Below are positions 22,622 through 34,370 of a stretch of 64,000 nt of DNA, piece by piece. Location: positions 62,001-126,000 of the forward strand of contig CAJQUW010001093.1 of NCBI GenBank assembly GCA_907163375.1, in the 5' to 3' direction. The translations under genes and the position numbers were made by a program. The stretch comes from Prostheceraeus crozeri (taxonomy: Eukaryota > Platyhelminthes > Polycladida > Euryleptidae). Position 1 is the stretch's first letter; each line of letters starts with the position of its first letter. The notes beneath the pieces are model-generated. The model saw nothing but the letters and a program-made list of their open reading frames with translations, did not search any database and was not told the DNA's origin.

Positions 22622-22698
22622 TGTTGTACGAAAAATGAGCACAGCAATCGAGTCCGCGTCAGCGGACGAGATTGCTGTTAGAATTTTGAGTACAACAA
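22622..22698. other. symmetric hairpin upstream of the Crypton gene
   Basis: The outer arms TTGTTGTAC and GTACAACAA are perfect. The inner arms are AGCAATC-GA-GTCCGC, loop GTCA, GCGGAC-GA-GATTGCT. The symmetric GA/GA is the only mismatch in the inner stem. The hairpin lies about 220 bp before the first Crypton frame. Confidence 0.7.
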
Positions 22699-22917
22699 CC
22701 CATTGTTATTCATTACTATGATGTGGCATCTGTGAATGGTCAATGCATAGACTTCTATGGTCAATGCTTCAATCACAAAAGTCTATGGCTTCAATCAAGC
22801 TAAGTTTAAAAATTCTGTAAGGATTTCTATTGCTTTCATTGCTGGACAGTAATTGATCAATTCAAATTTATTTATGAACCATTCATTTTCAATGATGTCA
22901 GGCAGTGATCCTGACAT

Positions 22918-24439
22918 GTGGCCATTATAGTTAATCGCCCTTCCAAATTTGAAAACAATATGATCACTGGCTTAAGTCTTGATGAAATTAAGCAGCATAC
23001 ATACTCAGAGGTAGACCTGGATGCGAGAATTGATGTGCCATTACTGTCTTTGGAAGAAATGAACAGACTAGAAGCTGAATGCAATTTTGATATGCAATTA
23101 GTTGATGACTTGCTCTGTGATGAAGTGAATACAGAGAATGCAAAATCAGCTATTATTCCAAAAAATGTTGTTGAGGATCTTGATGTGACAGAAAGTAGCA
23201 TGAAGCCAAAAAGTACAGCTGATCAACAGAAGCAGCACACTGCCAAATTGGAAAAGTTCATAAAGGATAAGAGTTTGAACTGCAATTTGATGACTGTAAG
23301 CGAATCGTCACTAAATGATGTTCTTCGTTGGTTTTACCACGAATTGCGCAAGAAGGACGGAGGATTTTTCAGCCCAACCAGCCTGAAATGTATCAGCGGC
23401 CATTAACAGGCACATTACGCAAGTTTTGAACAGACCAGAGGTTGATATAATTGAAGGGAAACTGTTTTCCTCTGCAAATCGCATGCTAAAAGTTATGACT
23501 GGGCTGTGGCTGTCAAATGGAGGCCAGTCAACACAGTATAATGCAATTGAACAGTCTGACTTGAACAAGATAACCGGTTCATTCGATCGATCAACAGGAG
23601 AGGTTCCACAAAATGAAGTTATCTTCTCTCTTTTGTATTACCTAGGAGCTCGTGGCAGAGAAGAATTGCGGAAGCTTCGAAGAAATGACATAGCATTTGA
23701 TATTGACTCAAACACTGAGAGATACGCTTACGAGTACATACCAACTTCATGTACATCTACAAGGGATTCTATTGCATGTGCACCCAACAATATTCGGAAA
23801 AATGTCAAACCAAGCATGTCAGAAAAAGATTACACATCCAACCGCTTAGGTCAGATTTACAACAAAAGAGCCATTGAAGCCATTGAGCTGTACTTGTCAA
23901 TTCTGCGAAGAGAATGCCCAAATTCTGATGTCCTATTTCCCAGACCAATGCATGGGAAAAAAGCAAGAAAAATGTATTGTGATATTCAGGTTCGTGGTGA
24001 ACACTATCTTGGAAATTTTATGAAAAAATTGTCAGAATCTTTGGGACTTTCTAAAATATACACTAATCACTGCATACGGTGCACCACTGTTACAACAGCG
24101 AAATCCAAAGGGTTGTCAAACTCTGATGTGTGCACTATAACTGGGCATAAGAATGAAGGCAGTATTCCACAGTATGATCGACCATCGGACCAAAGAAAAA
24201 GAGCTCTTTGCGCGGCCTTGGACTTGCCAGGGACATCAAGTGATGAACGCATTCTTCAGCAAACTGATGACAGCGACGATGCATGTACCCCCATGTTGAA
24301 ATTGGCTCTGGATGAGAGCAAATCGTTGAGAGTCAACAGAAATGGAGCAAGAAATCAAGGAGAGGAAGAACAGAGGGAAAGTGAGAAAAAGAAAGCAAGA
24401 CTTATCACGTCTTGGGGCATATTGGAAATTGACTTATAA
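22918..24439 (+). pseudogene. Crypton-type tyrosine recombinase (DUF3504), one frameshift
   Basis: The N-terminal part (MAIIVNRPSKFENN to GGFFSPTSLKCIS) matches the helical core-binding region of DUF3504 proteins. It continues in another frame as AAINRHITQVLNRPEVDI, showing a frameshift at about 23395. The catalytic domain follows with its key residues: Arg in YYLGARGREELRKLRR, His-x-x-Arg in NHCIRCTTV, His/Lys in ITGHKNEGS and the nucleophile Tyr in IPQYDRPSD. The tail is acidic then basic (REEEQRESEKKKAR). Cryptons integrate through a recombinase rather than a DDE transposase and have no terminal inverted repeats. A domesticated DUF3504 gene is possible, but the shift and the repeat setting favour a dead Crypton. 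Confidence 0.85.
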
Positions 24440-24654
24440 GTATCATTTTTTAAAATTGTTCTCTTATCCAATTCAGCAATGAAATATTCCTATAAACATT
24501 GTTTTGATATGACATCTTTATTGGTGGACAGTTATGGTTCATTGTTGGACAGTAATGGACCATTCGCTCTATTGCTATGATCACTTTTGTCATTGGGGCA
24601 ATGAAAACATTCATAACATAGCAATACATCAAAATGAATAACAATGGAATACAT
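24440..24654. other. spacer between Crypton and BEL element
   Basis: AT-rich, nothing recognised. The BEL/Pao insertion separated this stretch from the sequence at 30221 onward. Confidence 0.4.
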
Positions 24655-24894
24655 ATGTTGAGAATGTTGAGTTCTATGGAAACTATAATGCTATGTTTGC
24701 GGCAGTTAGGTGTGGAAGTGTATGTTATGAAATCTATGTCATAATGAGATTGTACAGGTATGTATGTAGCTGTGATATGAACATTCAAATGTTTGTAATG
24801 ATCTGCTGAACGACGGACTGGACATGTAAATTGTAGAAAACAGACACAACGCAATATATTGTTGATTTTGTAGAATAAAGTGGTGTATTCAATA
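24655..24894 (+). repeat. 5' LTR of BEL/Pao element
   Basis: Starts TGTTGAGAATGTTGAG and ends GTGGTGTATTCAATA. An AATAAAG polyadenylation-type signal lies near its end. It is almost identical to the 3' LTR. Confidence 0.9.
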
Positions 24895-24983
24895 TAAAAT
24901 TGGTGCCGTGACCAGGATTCTGGATAATTGCTGGTGACTGACAATTGATTTCATTGTGAGGAACTGTGTTTTGCATTAAGAAA

Positions 24984-26580
24984 ATGGAACAGATATTTGA
25001 GATTGGTGTGAGATTGGGACTCGAAGGTGAAGAATTGAGATTATTCATTAACGAACAACAGAGTATTGAACGGGAGAACCGTGCTAGAGAGCGCGAAGAG
25101 AAACAAAAAGAATTCGAAGAGAAAGAAAAGGAGCGCGAAGAGAAAGAAAAAGAGCGCGAAGAGAAGCAAAAAGAGCGTGATCATGAGATAGAAATGAAGA
25201 GACTTGAACTGATGGTGAGAGAATCAAACTCTAGTAATGCTTCTTCTGATGTTGTAATTACTAAAAGCAACTGTCCCAAACTGCCCACGTTTGTTGATCA
25301 CAAAGACGATCTTGACAGTTATTTGAACCGATTCGAACGATTTGCACACTGTAACAATTGGGAAAAATCCAAGTGGTCCACATCACTGAGTGCTTTATTA
25401 ACTGCCAGAGCTTTGGATTTATATACGAGATTATCTGAAGAAGTGGCTTCTAATTATGATTGTCTGAAAGAAGCGCTATTGAAGCGATATGAGTTGACCG
25501 AATCAGGTTTCAGACATCGATTCAGAAATACCAAACCAGAACAGGGAGAAAGTCCGGAACAATTTATAACACGCCTTCGTAACTACTTTCAGAGTCGTTG
25601 GATTGACCTTTCGAATACAAGTCATGACTTTTCAGCTGCCTGTGACTTATTTACCCTAGAGCAATTCATTTCATCATGTTCTCCTAGTTTAGCTGTATTT
25701 TTGAAGGAAAGATCTCCTTCATGTTTGGATGAGGTGGCAAAATTAGCTGGTCAGTACTTGCTTGCACATAATAGAAGCTTGACTTCAGGTGATGACGTGA
25801 AGAAGACAAACAATTTCAGAGATGACTACAGACGAACTTTCCAACCAAGACATCAGCAGCAGTCCTTCAAAGAAATGGATCGAAATTTTACTGCGAACTT
25901 CTATACATCAAATGAATATTACAAAGTCAAATGCACTTTCTGTTCCCTTCTTCACAAATCCGAAAATTGTTACAGGGTGTTTTCGATGAATATCAAGCAA
26001 AGAAGAGATTCAGTGAGAACATCAAATGCATGTTATTTATGTTTGCGACGTGGCCATATTTCTAAGGACTGCAACATTGGTAAGAAGTGTGAAAGATGCG
26101 GTGCAAGACATCATGTTCTATTATGTGAAAATCTAGCTGCTACTCCTGACACAGTAACAACGTCTTCATCAATGTCATCGCGTACATGTTCTCCGAAAGT
26201 TCTATTGCAGACGGCTTCAGTGTATATTGAAGGGATTTCGTCAAAACGTATTCAAGCTCGACTTTTAATTGATGGTGGAAGTCAACGACCTTATATTCGC
26301 ACATCTCTAGCATATTCGATCAAAGCCAGAAAGATTGGTTCCGAGTCATTGCAAATAGAAGGTTTTGGTGAGAATTCCACGACATGCAATCTTGATCTTG
26401 TGAATCTCATCTCAAGAACCGATGATTATATGAGTTCTTTCAAATTACTTTCTACTCCTCAACTGTGTTCTCCTTTGGAAATGATTCCCAATGGTCCATG
26501 GATTGATGAATTGGAAGAGAGAGGCTTTATTTTGGCAGATGACATTCAGACTTCGCTGCATAGTGACAAAAAAACCAATT
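24984..26580 (+). other. BEL/Pao gag and protease region (fossil)
   Basis: It starts with a long charged coiled coil of repeated EREEKEKE-type units, then the retrotransposon gag domain. Two zinc knuckles (CYLCLRRGHISKDC and CERCGARHHVLLC) and an aspartic protease-like segment (LLIDGGSQRPYI) follow. Together these identify the nucleocapsid and protease parts of a BEL/Pao polyprotein. Confidence 0.85.
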
Positions 26581-29500
26581 GATATTGTTCTTGGTGCAGA
26601 CCAGAAGTGGAAGATTTTCACTTCGAATATGTTTTCCACTTCACATGGGCTTGTGGCCTCAGAAACGAAGTTCGGATGGGTTCTCCAAGGTCCCATTTCA
26701 AATCGCGAACTATCAAATTCGTTATCTTCGTTATCAAGGACGAGGGCTTTATTCACGGTTGACGTTTCGAAATTCTGGGAATTGGAAACCATGAACATGA
26801 ATCAGAATGAAATTGACACTTCCCCATGTCTTGAAACATTCCACGGGAACATTGAGCGACATGAAGATGGTAGATATGTGGTACCTTTGATGTGGAAAAA
26901 TACTGAAATTACTCTTGATTCTAACCTTGACATTGCCAAATGTAGATTAAAATGTTTGAAAAAGCGACTTGAGAAAAATCCAAATTTGATGAAAGATTAT
27001 ACTAAGGTTTTCGAAGAATACAGAGAAATGGACATTATTGAGAAGGTTCCAGAAACTGAACTCATGAAAGAAGGCAGTGTATTTTATCTTCCTCATCATG
27101 CTGTCATAAAGAAAAATAATGAATCAACTAAAGTAAGACCTGTATTTGATGGAAGTGTTAAGGACAGAAATAATGTCTCCTTGAATGACTTGCTTGATGC
27201 TGGTCCTTCACTGTTGCCTCAACTGATTCAATTGCTACTCCGATTTAGATTCTATGCGATACCTTACACGGGAGATATCACGAAAGCATTTCTTCAGCTA
27301 CTATTGAAGGAAAACGAGCAAGATTATCTCAGATTCTTATGGAATGATGATACATACAGGTTTAAGCGAGTGTGTTTTGGAATTACTTGTGCACCGTTTT
27401 TGCTCAATGCCACCGTCAGATATCAACTACCAAATTGCAAGGATAGCATCGCTGACAAAATGTCAAAAAGCTTCTATGTTGATGATCTTATTTCTGGATC
27501 TGCCTCTGTAAATGATTGTACATCAGAAATCGTAAAAGCAGCTGTCATAATGAAATCGGCTTGTATGCATTTGACAAAATGGACTACAAGTTCTGATGAT
27601 CTTGCTCATCAACTGAATAAGGAGCACGGTATTGAAATGAAACATAAGGGAATGACAAAGATTTTGGGAATTCCGTGGAATTTAGATACTGATGAACTTG
27701 AAGTGTAAATTCCAGTCTTTGGATTGAATGGCACTATACTCACAAAACGTATGATATTATCATATACGGCTAAAATATTTGATCCCTTTGGCTTTGTGTC
27801 CCCTATTCTGGTGTCATTGAAACTTTTCATGAAAACATTATGGTTGAAGGGTTACGAATGGGATGCTCCTATCTCATCGGAAAATACAAAAGATTTTCTT
27901 GAGCTGGTTTCATCCCTTTCTGATTGCAGTAAAATTTCTATATCCCGATGTTATTATGACAAAAATGTTGGAATTTCACAATCTGCGCTGCATGTATTTT
28001 GTGATGCCAGTGAACAAGCATACGCAGCATGCATCTACATGCAAGTTTTGTCATTGAATAATTCTATGTCTTCGACTCTTGTCAATGCGAAATCTCGGCT
28101 ATCTCCTGTAAAAAGGATGACACTTCCCCGGTTGGAGCTCCTTGCTTGCCATCTCGGCATGAAACTCCTAAAAATTGTAATGGACTCACTTAAATTTGAA
28201 AGTACACCTATATATTGTTGGACTGATTCAACTATTGCCTTGAGCTGGATTCGAAGTCCCTCTTCACGATTTAAGCAATTTATGGGAAACAGAGTTCAAG
28301 ATATTCAAGATATTGTCCCACCCTCCTGCTGGAATCACTGTTCAGGTATTCATAATCCTGCCGATCAAGCTACAAGAAATGTGTCTTTTCTTAAGTGGAA
28401 TAAAATGACTTGGTTTCATGGACCAGTTTGGCTGAATGATCTTTCACAATGGCCATCAAAGGAAAATGCAGCAGAGAACCATAGGGGAAATGAAGAAGTC
28501 CAAGAAATGAAGAAGGATGTTGTTAGTTTATCGTGCACTACAAGGAAAAATGTTTTTGACATTTCAAGGTACAATTCTTTGCAAAAGGCTGTCAATGTTT
28601 TTGCCTTTGTCCGTAAAGCAATTAATAAATTCAAAGGATTGCTTCATATGAAAACAAATCAAATAACTGTACAAAACAATACTTCCGGAGATTATCAAGA
28701 AGCGAAGACAGAATTGATAAAAATGGAGCAATTGAAGCATTTCTCCCAAGAAATAGCATGTTTAAAAAAGGACAGACCTGTTGCAAGTGACAGCCCTTTG
28801 AAAAATTTGGTCTTGCTATTTCGCGATGGTTGTCTTTTTTCTGTGGGACGAATTGATTTTGATGAATTCATTGTTTTGCCTGGTGATTCTCACTTGACTA
28901 AACTGATAATTCTTGATATTCACATTTATTTGTGCCACAGTGGAGTGGCTTCCACGCTTACCGAATCGCGATCTGATTACTGGATTACCAGGGGAAGAAG
29001 AGTTGTAAGAAGTGCAATTCGGTCTTGCTTAGTATGCCGTCGACATGACTGTAAATCATATTTAAAACAAGAGGCTCCGTTATGTGATTATCGGTTGAAT
29101 CAAACCAGACCATTTGAAATAACTGGATGCGACTTCACAGGACCATTATATTTGAAAAAGGACACTAAAGTTTACATATTGGTTTTCACATGTACAGTTG
29201 TTCGAGCTGTTCATCTGGAACTATGCCTAAGTCAAAATCTTGATGACTTTATATTGGCTTTTCGGCGATTTCAGGCACGATTTGAGACACCGAAAACTAT
29301 GCTATCTGACAATTTTACCACCTTTAGGGCTGCAAAAGAAAACCTGAAAGATAAATTAGAATGGAAATACTTACCTGAATATAGTCCTCATTGGGGAGGA
29401 ATATGGGAAAGGATTATACTAAGAAGCGTAAAGCGATCATTGAGATGCGTTCTCGGTAATCAAAGGGTAAAACTGGAGACATTGCAGACAGTGATATGTG

Positions 29501-29945
29501 AAATTGAAGCTTCGATCAATAAACGTCCTTTGACTTACATTTCAGATGAGGTAAATGATATGAAACCTCTTCGTCCTATCGATTTTTTCATTGGCTCTTG
29601 TCTAGAAGAAACTACTGAGAGTGCTGATCAGTTACGAAATGGATACAAGCAGAGAAAACACCTTTTGTCTCAGTTGTGGTTGAGATGGAAAAGTGAATAT
29701 TTGATGTAGCTACGGTCCTGGAACAAAAAACGCAGTGCAGGACAAGGAATCCCAAAGGTCGGAGATATTGTTTTAGTAGATCTGAAAAATATGACTGCAA
29801 AGAATCGTGCTTTTTGGCCTCTTGGCCGAATTCTCGAGGTGTATCAAGGGAAGGGCAATTTTCCGAGATTCGCAGAGGTCCTTTCTCAAGGTAAAGTGTG
29901 CCGGCGAACTACAAGTCAGTTGTACCCACTAGAATGCAATTGAAC
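26581..29945 (+). other. BEL/Pao RT, RNase H and integrase region (fossil)
   Basis: The reverse transcriptase is recognisable by VRPVFDGS, CFGITCAPFLLN and FYVDDLISG. The RNase H region (LHVFCDASEQAYAAC, CWTDSTIALSWI) follows. The integrase has a zinc-binding segment (CHSGVASTL, CLVCRRHDC), the core (GCDFTGPLY, LSDNFTTF, WGGIWERI) and the C-terminal region that ends before the 3' LTR. Domain order and motifs are those of BEL/Pao. Confidence 0.85.
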
Positions 29946-29979
29946 TTTTTTGGTTGAGTACGACTCAACGGGCGGGAGT

Positions 29980-30220
29980 ATGTTGAGAATGTTGAGTTCT
30001 ATGGAAAACTATAATGCTATGTTTGCGGCAGTTAGGTGTGGAAGTGTATGTTATGAAATCTATGTCATAATGAGATTGTACAGGTATGTATGTAGCTGTG
30101 ATATGAACATTCAAATGTTTGTAATGATCTGCTGAACGACGGACTGGACATGTAAATTGTAGAAAACAGACACAACGCAATATATTGTTGATTTTGTAGA
30201 ATAAAGTGGTGTATTCAATA
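29980..30220 (+). repeat. 3' LTR of BEL/Pao element
   Basis: Preceded by a purine-rich CGGGCGGGAG stretch, the usual plus-strand primer region. It ends before ACAT. It is virtually the same as the 5' LTR, so the insertion is young. Confidence 0.9.
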
Positions 30221-30535
30221 ACATCTTTCAAATTACCTAAAACTTGTTCAACATCTGCGCTTGTATGCGGCATGAGAGAAGAGCCCGAGCCAAAAGTCAT
30301 CTTCGGACGTTTTCCGCTATCACTAATACCTTTCCACTGATAGCCATTGTCGATAAAGCAGTGTCTGTTATATACACCACTGTATTACACATCAGACGTA
30401 TTGAAGCTGAGAATGGAAACATTCAGAAAGTTCGTGCGCTATGCAATTTTTGAAACCATCGAAGCAATTTTGTTCGTGCTCTGCTCCATAATAGGTTATT
30501 AGCCATATTATATACTCATGACTGGTGGACCTTCG
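30221..30535. other. unassigned flank with minus-strand coding-like segment
   Basis: On the minus strand about 45 codons read FIDNGYQWKGISDSGKRPK, then FGSGSSLMPHTSADVEQVL, and end at the BEL insertion. DNGYQWKG is loosely like WRKY/FLYWCH zinc-finger cores. This may be a fragment of a transposase or host exon split by the insertion. The assignment is weak. Confidence 0.25.
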
Positions 30536-31082
30536 CATAGAGTTAGTATCAAAGACAGGTTAGTATATTAGATAGAGTTGTAACTCCGCATTTATTAAAT
30601 CCCCAATGTGCATACACTTTCGACTTTATTAAATGAACTCGTGAGGGATACAGGTGGTACTGGCAAATGGGTTTGTCAGGTGGTATTCAAGAAATGAAAC
30701 ATGAATATAGTGAATCATAAAATCATGCCGATGAAAATTGAATTAAAAACTTGAAATGTCAGCCAAGAAACATGAATAATATCGCCACTTTTTCATGAAG
30801 CCTTCCACTATGATGCGGATCATGGAATTCCCTTGATAATCAGCTTAATTTCCACTTAGTTAGGATGGTTATTAGCAAATATTCATTCCTATTGATATCC
30901 AACTTGTTGCTTATACTACCTGTATAAGAGCGTCATTTCGGTAGTATATAAATTTCGAAAATTTTGACTTTTTCAGAAGTGCTCAAATAATTTTTGGACC
31001 ACGGGAGCGTAATCTCCGCAAAAAGCTGAATCTTTTCATATAAACATTTTTACTGTATACAGATAATTTTTGGAGTCGACAC
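30536..31082 (+). repeat. family T copy with internal deletion
   Basis: It starts CATAGAGTTAGTATC, then AACTCCGCATTTATTAAATC, jumps across part of the interior, and ends GTATACAGATAATTTTTGGAG. It joins directly to an inverted T fragment. Confidence 0.8.
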
Positions 31083-31414
31083 CATAGAGTAGGAAGATGT
31101 GGGTAGAGTGTCGACTCAAAAAAGTAGCTGTATACAGTGAAATTTTTTAAATAAAAAGATTCAGTTTTTTGCGGAGATTACGCCCCCATGGTCCAGAAAA
31201 TTATTTGAGTAATTCTAAAAAGTCAAAATTTTGCAAATCTATATACTACCGTGATGACTCCTCTATATATGTAGTGTGAAGCAAGTTGGATATGAAGAGA
31301 AATGAATATTTGCTAATGCATCCTAACAAAGCAAAAAATAAATAAATCAAAATGATTATCAAGGGAATTTCATGATCCGTATTATTACGGAAATCTTCAT
31401 GAAAAAGTCACGAT
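31083..31414 (-). repeat. family T fragment, inverted
   Basis: It begins with the right-type terminus CATAGAGTAGGAAGATGTG then GGTAGAGTGTCGACTC. It runs inverted through the T right half to CTTCATGAAAAAGTC, where the next copy starts. Confidence 0.8.
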
Positions 31415-32231
31415 CATAGAGTATATATGTTAGGTAGAGTGGTAGCTCCGAATTTATTAAATCCCAAATGTGTACACTTTCGATTTTATTGAATGAACTC
31501 AAGGGAGATGCAGTCGGAATTGTTTCCAAATGTGAGATATGCAAATTTTTGCATTTTTTCATAAATTACAATGGAATGGACTGATCACGATAGTAATGCT
31601 GAAGGAAATGACATCATTCTGCAGAATCATGAAAGCCTTGGAGAGGTAATGTTTGTTAAATAAACAATTCAATAGGTTGCTATTACTTTCATGCTCAACC
31701 TCAAGAGTATTTTCTTGTGCGTGATCACATCACAGGAAACCTGCCACTGGTAGAGCAAAGTCACACAATCAAAGACAAATTATTTCAATCAACTTTGAAA
31801 GATGTAAGTGGGTCCACATCACTATTCAGATTCAAGTAATAAATCATGAATTTGTGAATCACAAAATCATGCCGGTGAAGATTGTTTCAAAATCTTGAAA
31901 TTTTCGCCATGAAAGCACGAATAATTTCGCCACTTTTTCATGAAAACTTTCATTATAATACAATTCATGAAATTCCCTTGATAATCAGCTTGATTTCCGC
32001 TTAGAATTAGGATGCTCATTATCAAATAGTCATTCCTATTGATATCCTACTTGTTTCATACTACTTATACAGGAGAGTCATCTCGGTAGTATATAAATAA
32101 GCAAATTTTGACCTTTTTCAAGAGTGCTCAAAAAAATTTTTGGACAGCAGGATCGTCATCCTCGCAAAAAAGTGAATCTTTTCATATAAAAAATTTCACT
32201 GTATACAGACATTTTTTTGAGTCGACACCAT
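31415..32231 (+). repeat. family T copy, nearly complete
   Basis: The left terminus CATAGAGTATATATGTTAGG is followed by the full interior to GAGTCGACACCATAG, abutting a family E terminus. Only the final CTCTACC...CTATG segment seen in other copies is missing. Confidence 0.85.
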
Positions 32232-33243
32232 AGGGCTGCCGTGGGGATTGAAGTTTGAGTCCATACCACATCCCATACCCACGGAAAAGCCTGTGGGTGT
32301 CCCCACAGAATCCGCATGCCCCACAGGATAAGACACGTAATTCATATGTCATTTTTCTTCATGTAGAATAATTGATATCAGATGTTTCAATTTCAGTAGA
32401 ACTTAACGCATGATGCTATTCGGTAGCTGCCTTCGATGGTTGGATTATAACACAATGGTTTTCACTAGAATTTCTTTTCTATATCCTTATCAACTCATGT
32501 ATTGCTTTTATAACACAGCCGAACTCATACAAATTCACATGTGTATTGAAATGGTTCTTTAATGGCTGCCCGGCAGTCAGTGAGTGGGTACCAATTAATA
32601 TTATTTGCTTGTAATCAGCAAAAGTAGCGGTTCCGGCCGAATAGTTTCTTCATATTCACGTATAGTCAGATTGTCACCCTAGATATATTTTTCTTCATGA
32701 ACAGCAATCGCAGCACGGTTATTCTTCTCAATCATGTGGAACATGCACATCACTCACTGGTGGAGTTTGAAGATGAAAGTGAAAGCGTTCAAAAATTCTT
32801 AAAAAGCTTCCGCAGGCAAAGCGATATGCGATCAAAAGTCATCGACCACTGTGAAGTCAAACTGCGTGTATGTTTTGATTATTCGACTATCATTGTTACA
32901 CAGGTGCCTCATCAACGATTCAGACTAAATTCAAGGGATATTCGTGCAGGATTTTAACCTATTTAACTAACTTTAGGCACCTTACATAGAGAAATATATT
33001 AGATAGAGTGGTAACTCCGCATTTATTAAATCCCCAATGTGTATATACTTTCGATTTTATTAAATGAACTCAAGTGAGATACAGTCGGAATTGTTTCCAA
33101 ATGTGAGATATGCATATTTATGTAGCTTTGAAGAAATTACAACGGAATCGACTGATCATGATAGTATAAAGCAGATGGAAATGATATTATTTTACAGATC
33201 GTCCGTGTCATGACAGCCTTGGAGAGGTAATGTTTGTTAAATT
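32232..33243 (+). repeat. family E copy E3, right-truncated, carrying a T insertion
   Basis: It begins AGGGCTGCCGTGGGGATTG and is almost identical over about 1 kb to 42676-43683. The shared stretch includes an 86-codon frame (MNSNRSTVILLNHVEH...) at 32697-32957 and the start of a T element at 32987. The frame differs by only three residues between copies. That reflects recent duplication and does not prove selection, and no domain is recognised. Confidence 0.8.
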
Positions 33244-33261
33244 AGGTTTTAAATTAATTTT

Positions 33262-34101
33262 TGTTAATATAGGTAGAGTGTCGACTCAAAAAATTATCTT
33301 TATGCAGTGAAAATTTTTATATGAAAAGATTCAGTTTTTTGCGGAGATTACGCTCCCGTGGTCCAAAAAATTATTTGAGCAATTCAAAAATGTCAAAATT
33401 TTGTGTATTTAAATACTACCGAGATGACTCTCCTGTATAAGTAGTATGAAACAAGTAGGATATCAATAGGAATGACTATTTGATAATGAGCATCCTAATT
33501 CTAAGCGGAAATCAAGCTGATTATCAAGGGAATTTCATGAATTGTATTATAATGAAAGTCTTCATGAAAAAGTGGCGAAATTATTCGTGCTTTCGTGGCT
33601 GAAATTTCAAGATTTTAAAACAATCTTCACCGGCATGATTTTGTGATTCACAAATTCATGATTTATTACTTGAATCTGAATAGTGATGTGGACCCACTTA
33701 CATCTTTCAAAGTTGATTGAAATCATTTGTCTTTGATTGTGTGACTTTGCTCTACCAGTGGCAGGTTTCCTGTGATATGATCACGCACAAGAAAATACTC
33801 TTGAGGTTGAGCATGAAAGTAATAGCAACCTATTGAATTGTTTATTTAACAAACATTACCTCTCCAAGGCTTTCATGACACGGACGATCTGCAGAATGGT
33901 GTCATTTCCTTCTGAATTATACCATCATGTTCAATCAATTCCATTGCAATTTCTTCAAAACTGCAAACATTTGCACATCTAGCATTTGGAAACAATACCG
34001 AGTGTATCTCCCTTGAGTTCATTTAATAAAATCGAATGCGTATACACATTGGGGATTTAATAAATGCGGAGTTAATACTCTACCTAATATACCTCCTCTA
34101 T
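33262..34101 (-). repeat. family T, near-complete inverted copy
   Basis: It reads inverted from TATAGGTAGAGTGTCGACTC to TACTCTACCTAATATACC and CTCTATG. About 840 bp, it contains all the T landmarks. Confidence 0.85.
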
Positions 34102-34103
34102 GC

Positions 34104-34370
34104 CCAAATGTGTATATACTTTCGATTTTATTAAATGAACTCAAAGGAGATACAGTCGGAATTGTTTCCAAATGTGAGATATGCACATTTATGGAGCTTT
34201 GAAGAAATTACAACGGAATTGACTGATCATGATAGCATAAACAGAAGGAAATGATATTCAGATCGTCCGTGTCATGACAGCCTTGGAGAGATAATGTTTG
34301 TTAAATTAGCAACTCAATGACCTGCTACTGCTTTCGTGAATTAGAATTATGAAATTTCAGCCATGAAAGC
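34104..34370 (+). repeat. family T, left-end fragment
   Basis: It contains the ACTTTCGATTTTATTAAATG and CAGTCGGAATTGTTTCC landmarks and ends soon after AATGTTTGTTAAATTAG. It follows the inverted copy directly. Confidence 0.75.

Larger units (their letters stand above)
24655..30220 (+). mobile_element. BEL/Pao LTR retrotransposon, young but broken
   Basis: An LTR retroelement of about 5.57 kb with two near-identical LTRs of about 240 bp. The sequence just inside the left LTR contains TTGGTGCCGTGACC, the primer-binding region usual in BEL/Pao. ACAT flanks both ends as a probable short target duplication. Internal parts in order are gag with zinc knuckles, aspartic protease, reverse transcriptase, RNase H and integrase, which is the BEL/Pao order. 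No envelope-like gene is seen. The near-identity of the LTRs points to a recent insertion, yet the coding region is broken at roughly three or four places. It is treated as a fossil. Confidence 0.9.

Noticed and set aside
24450-24944. 164-codon minus-strand frame
   Set aside because: Runs antisense through a retroelement LTR; its twin occurs at the other LTR, so it is a by-product.
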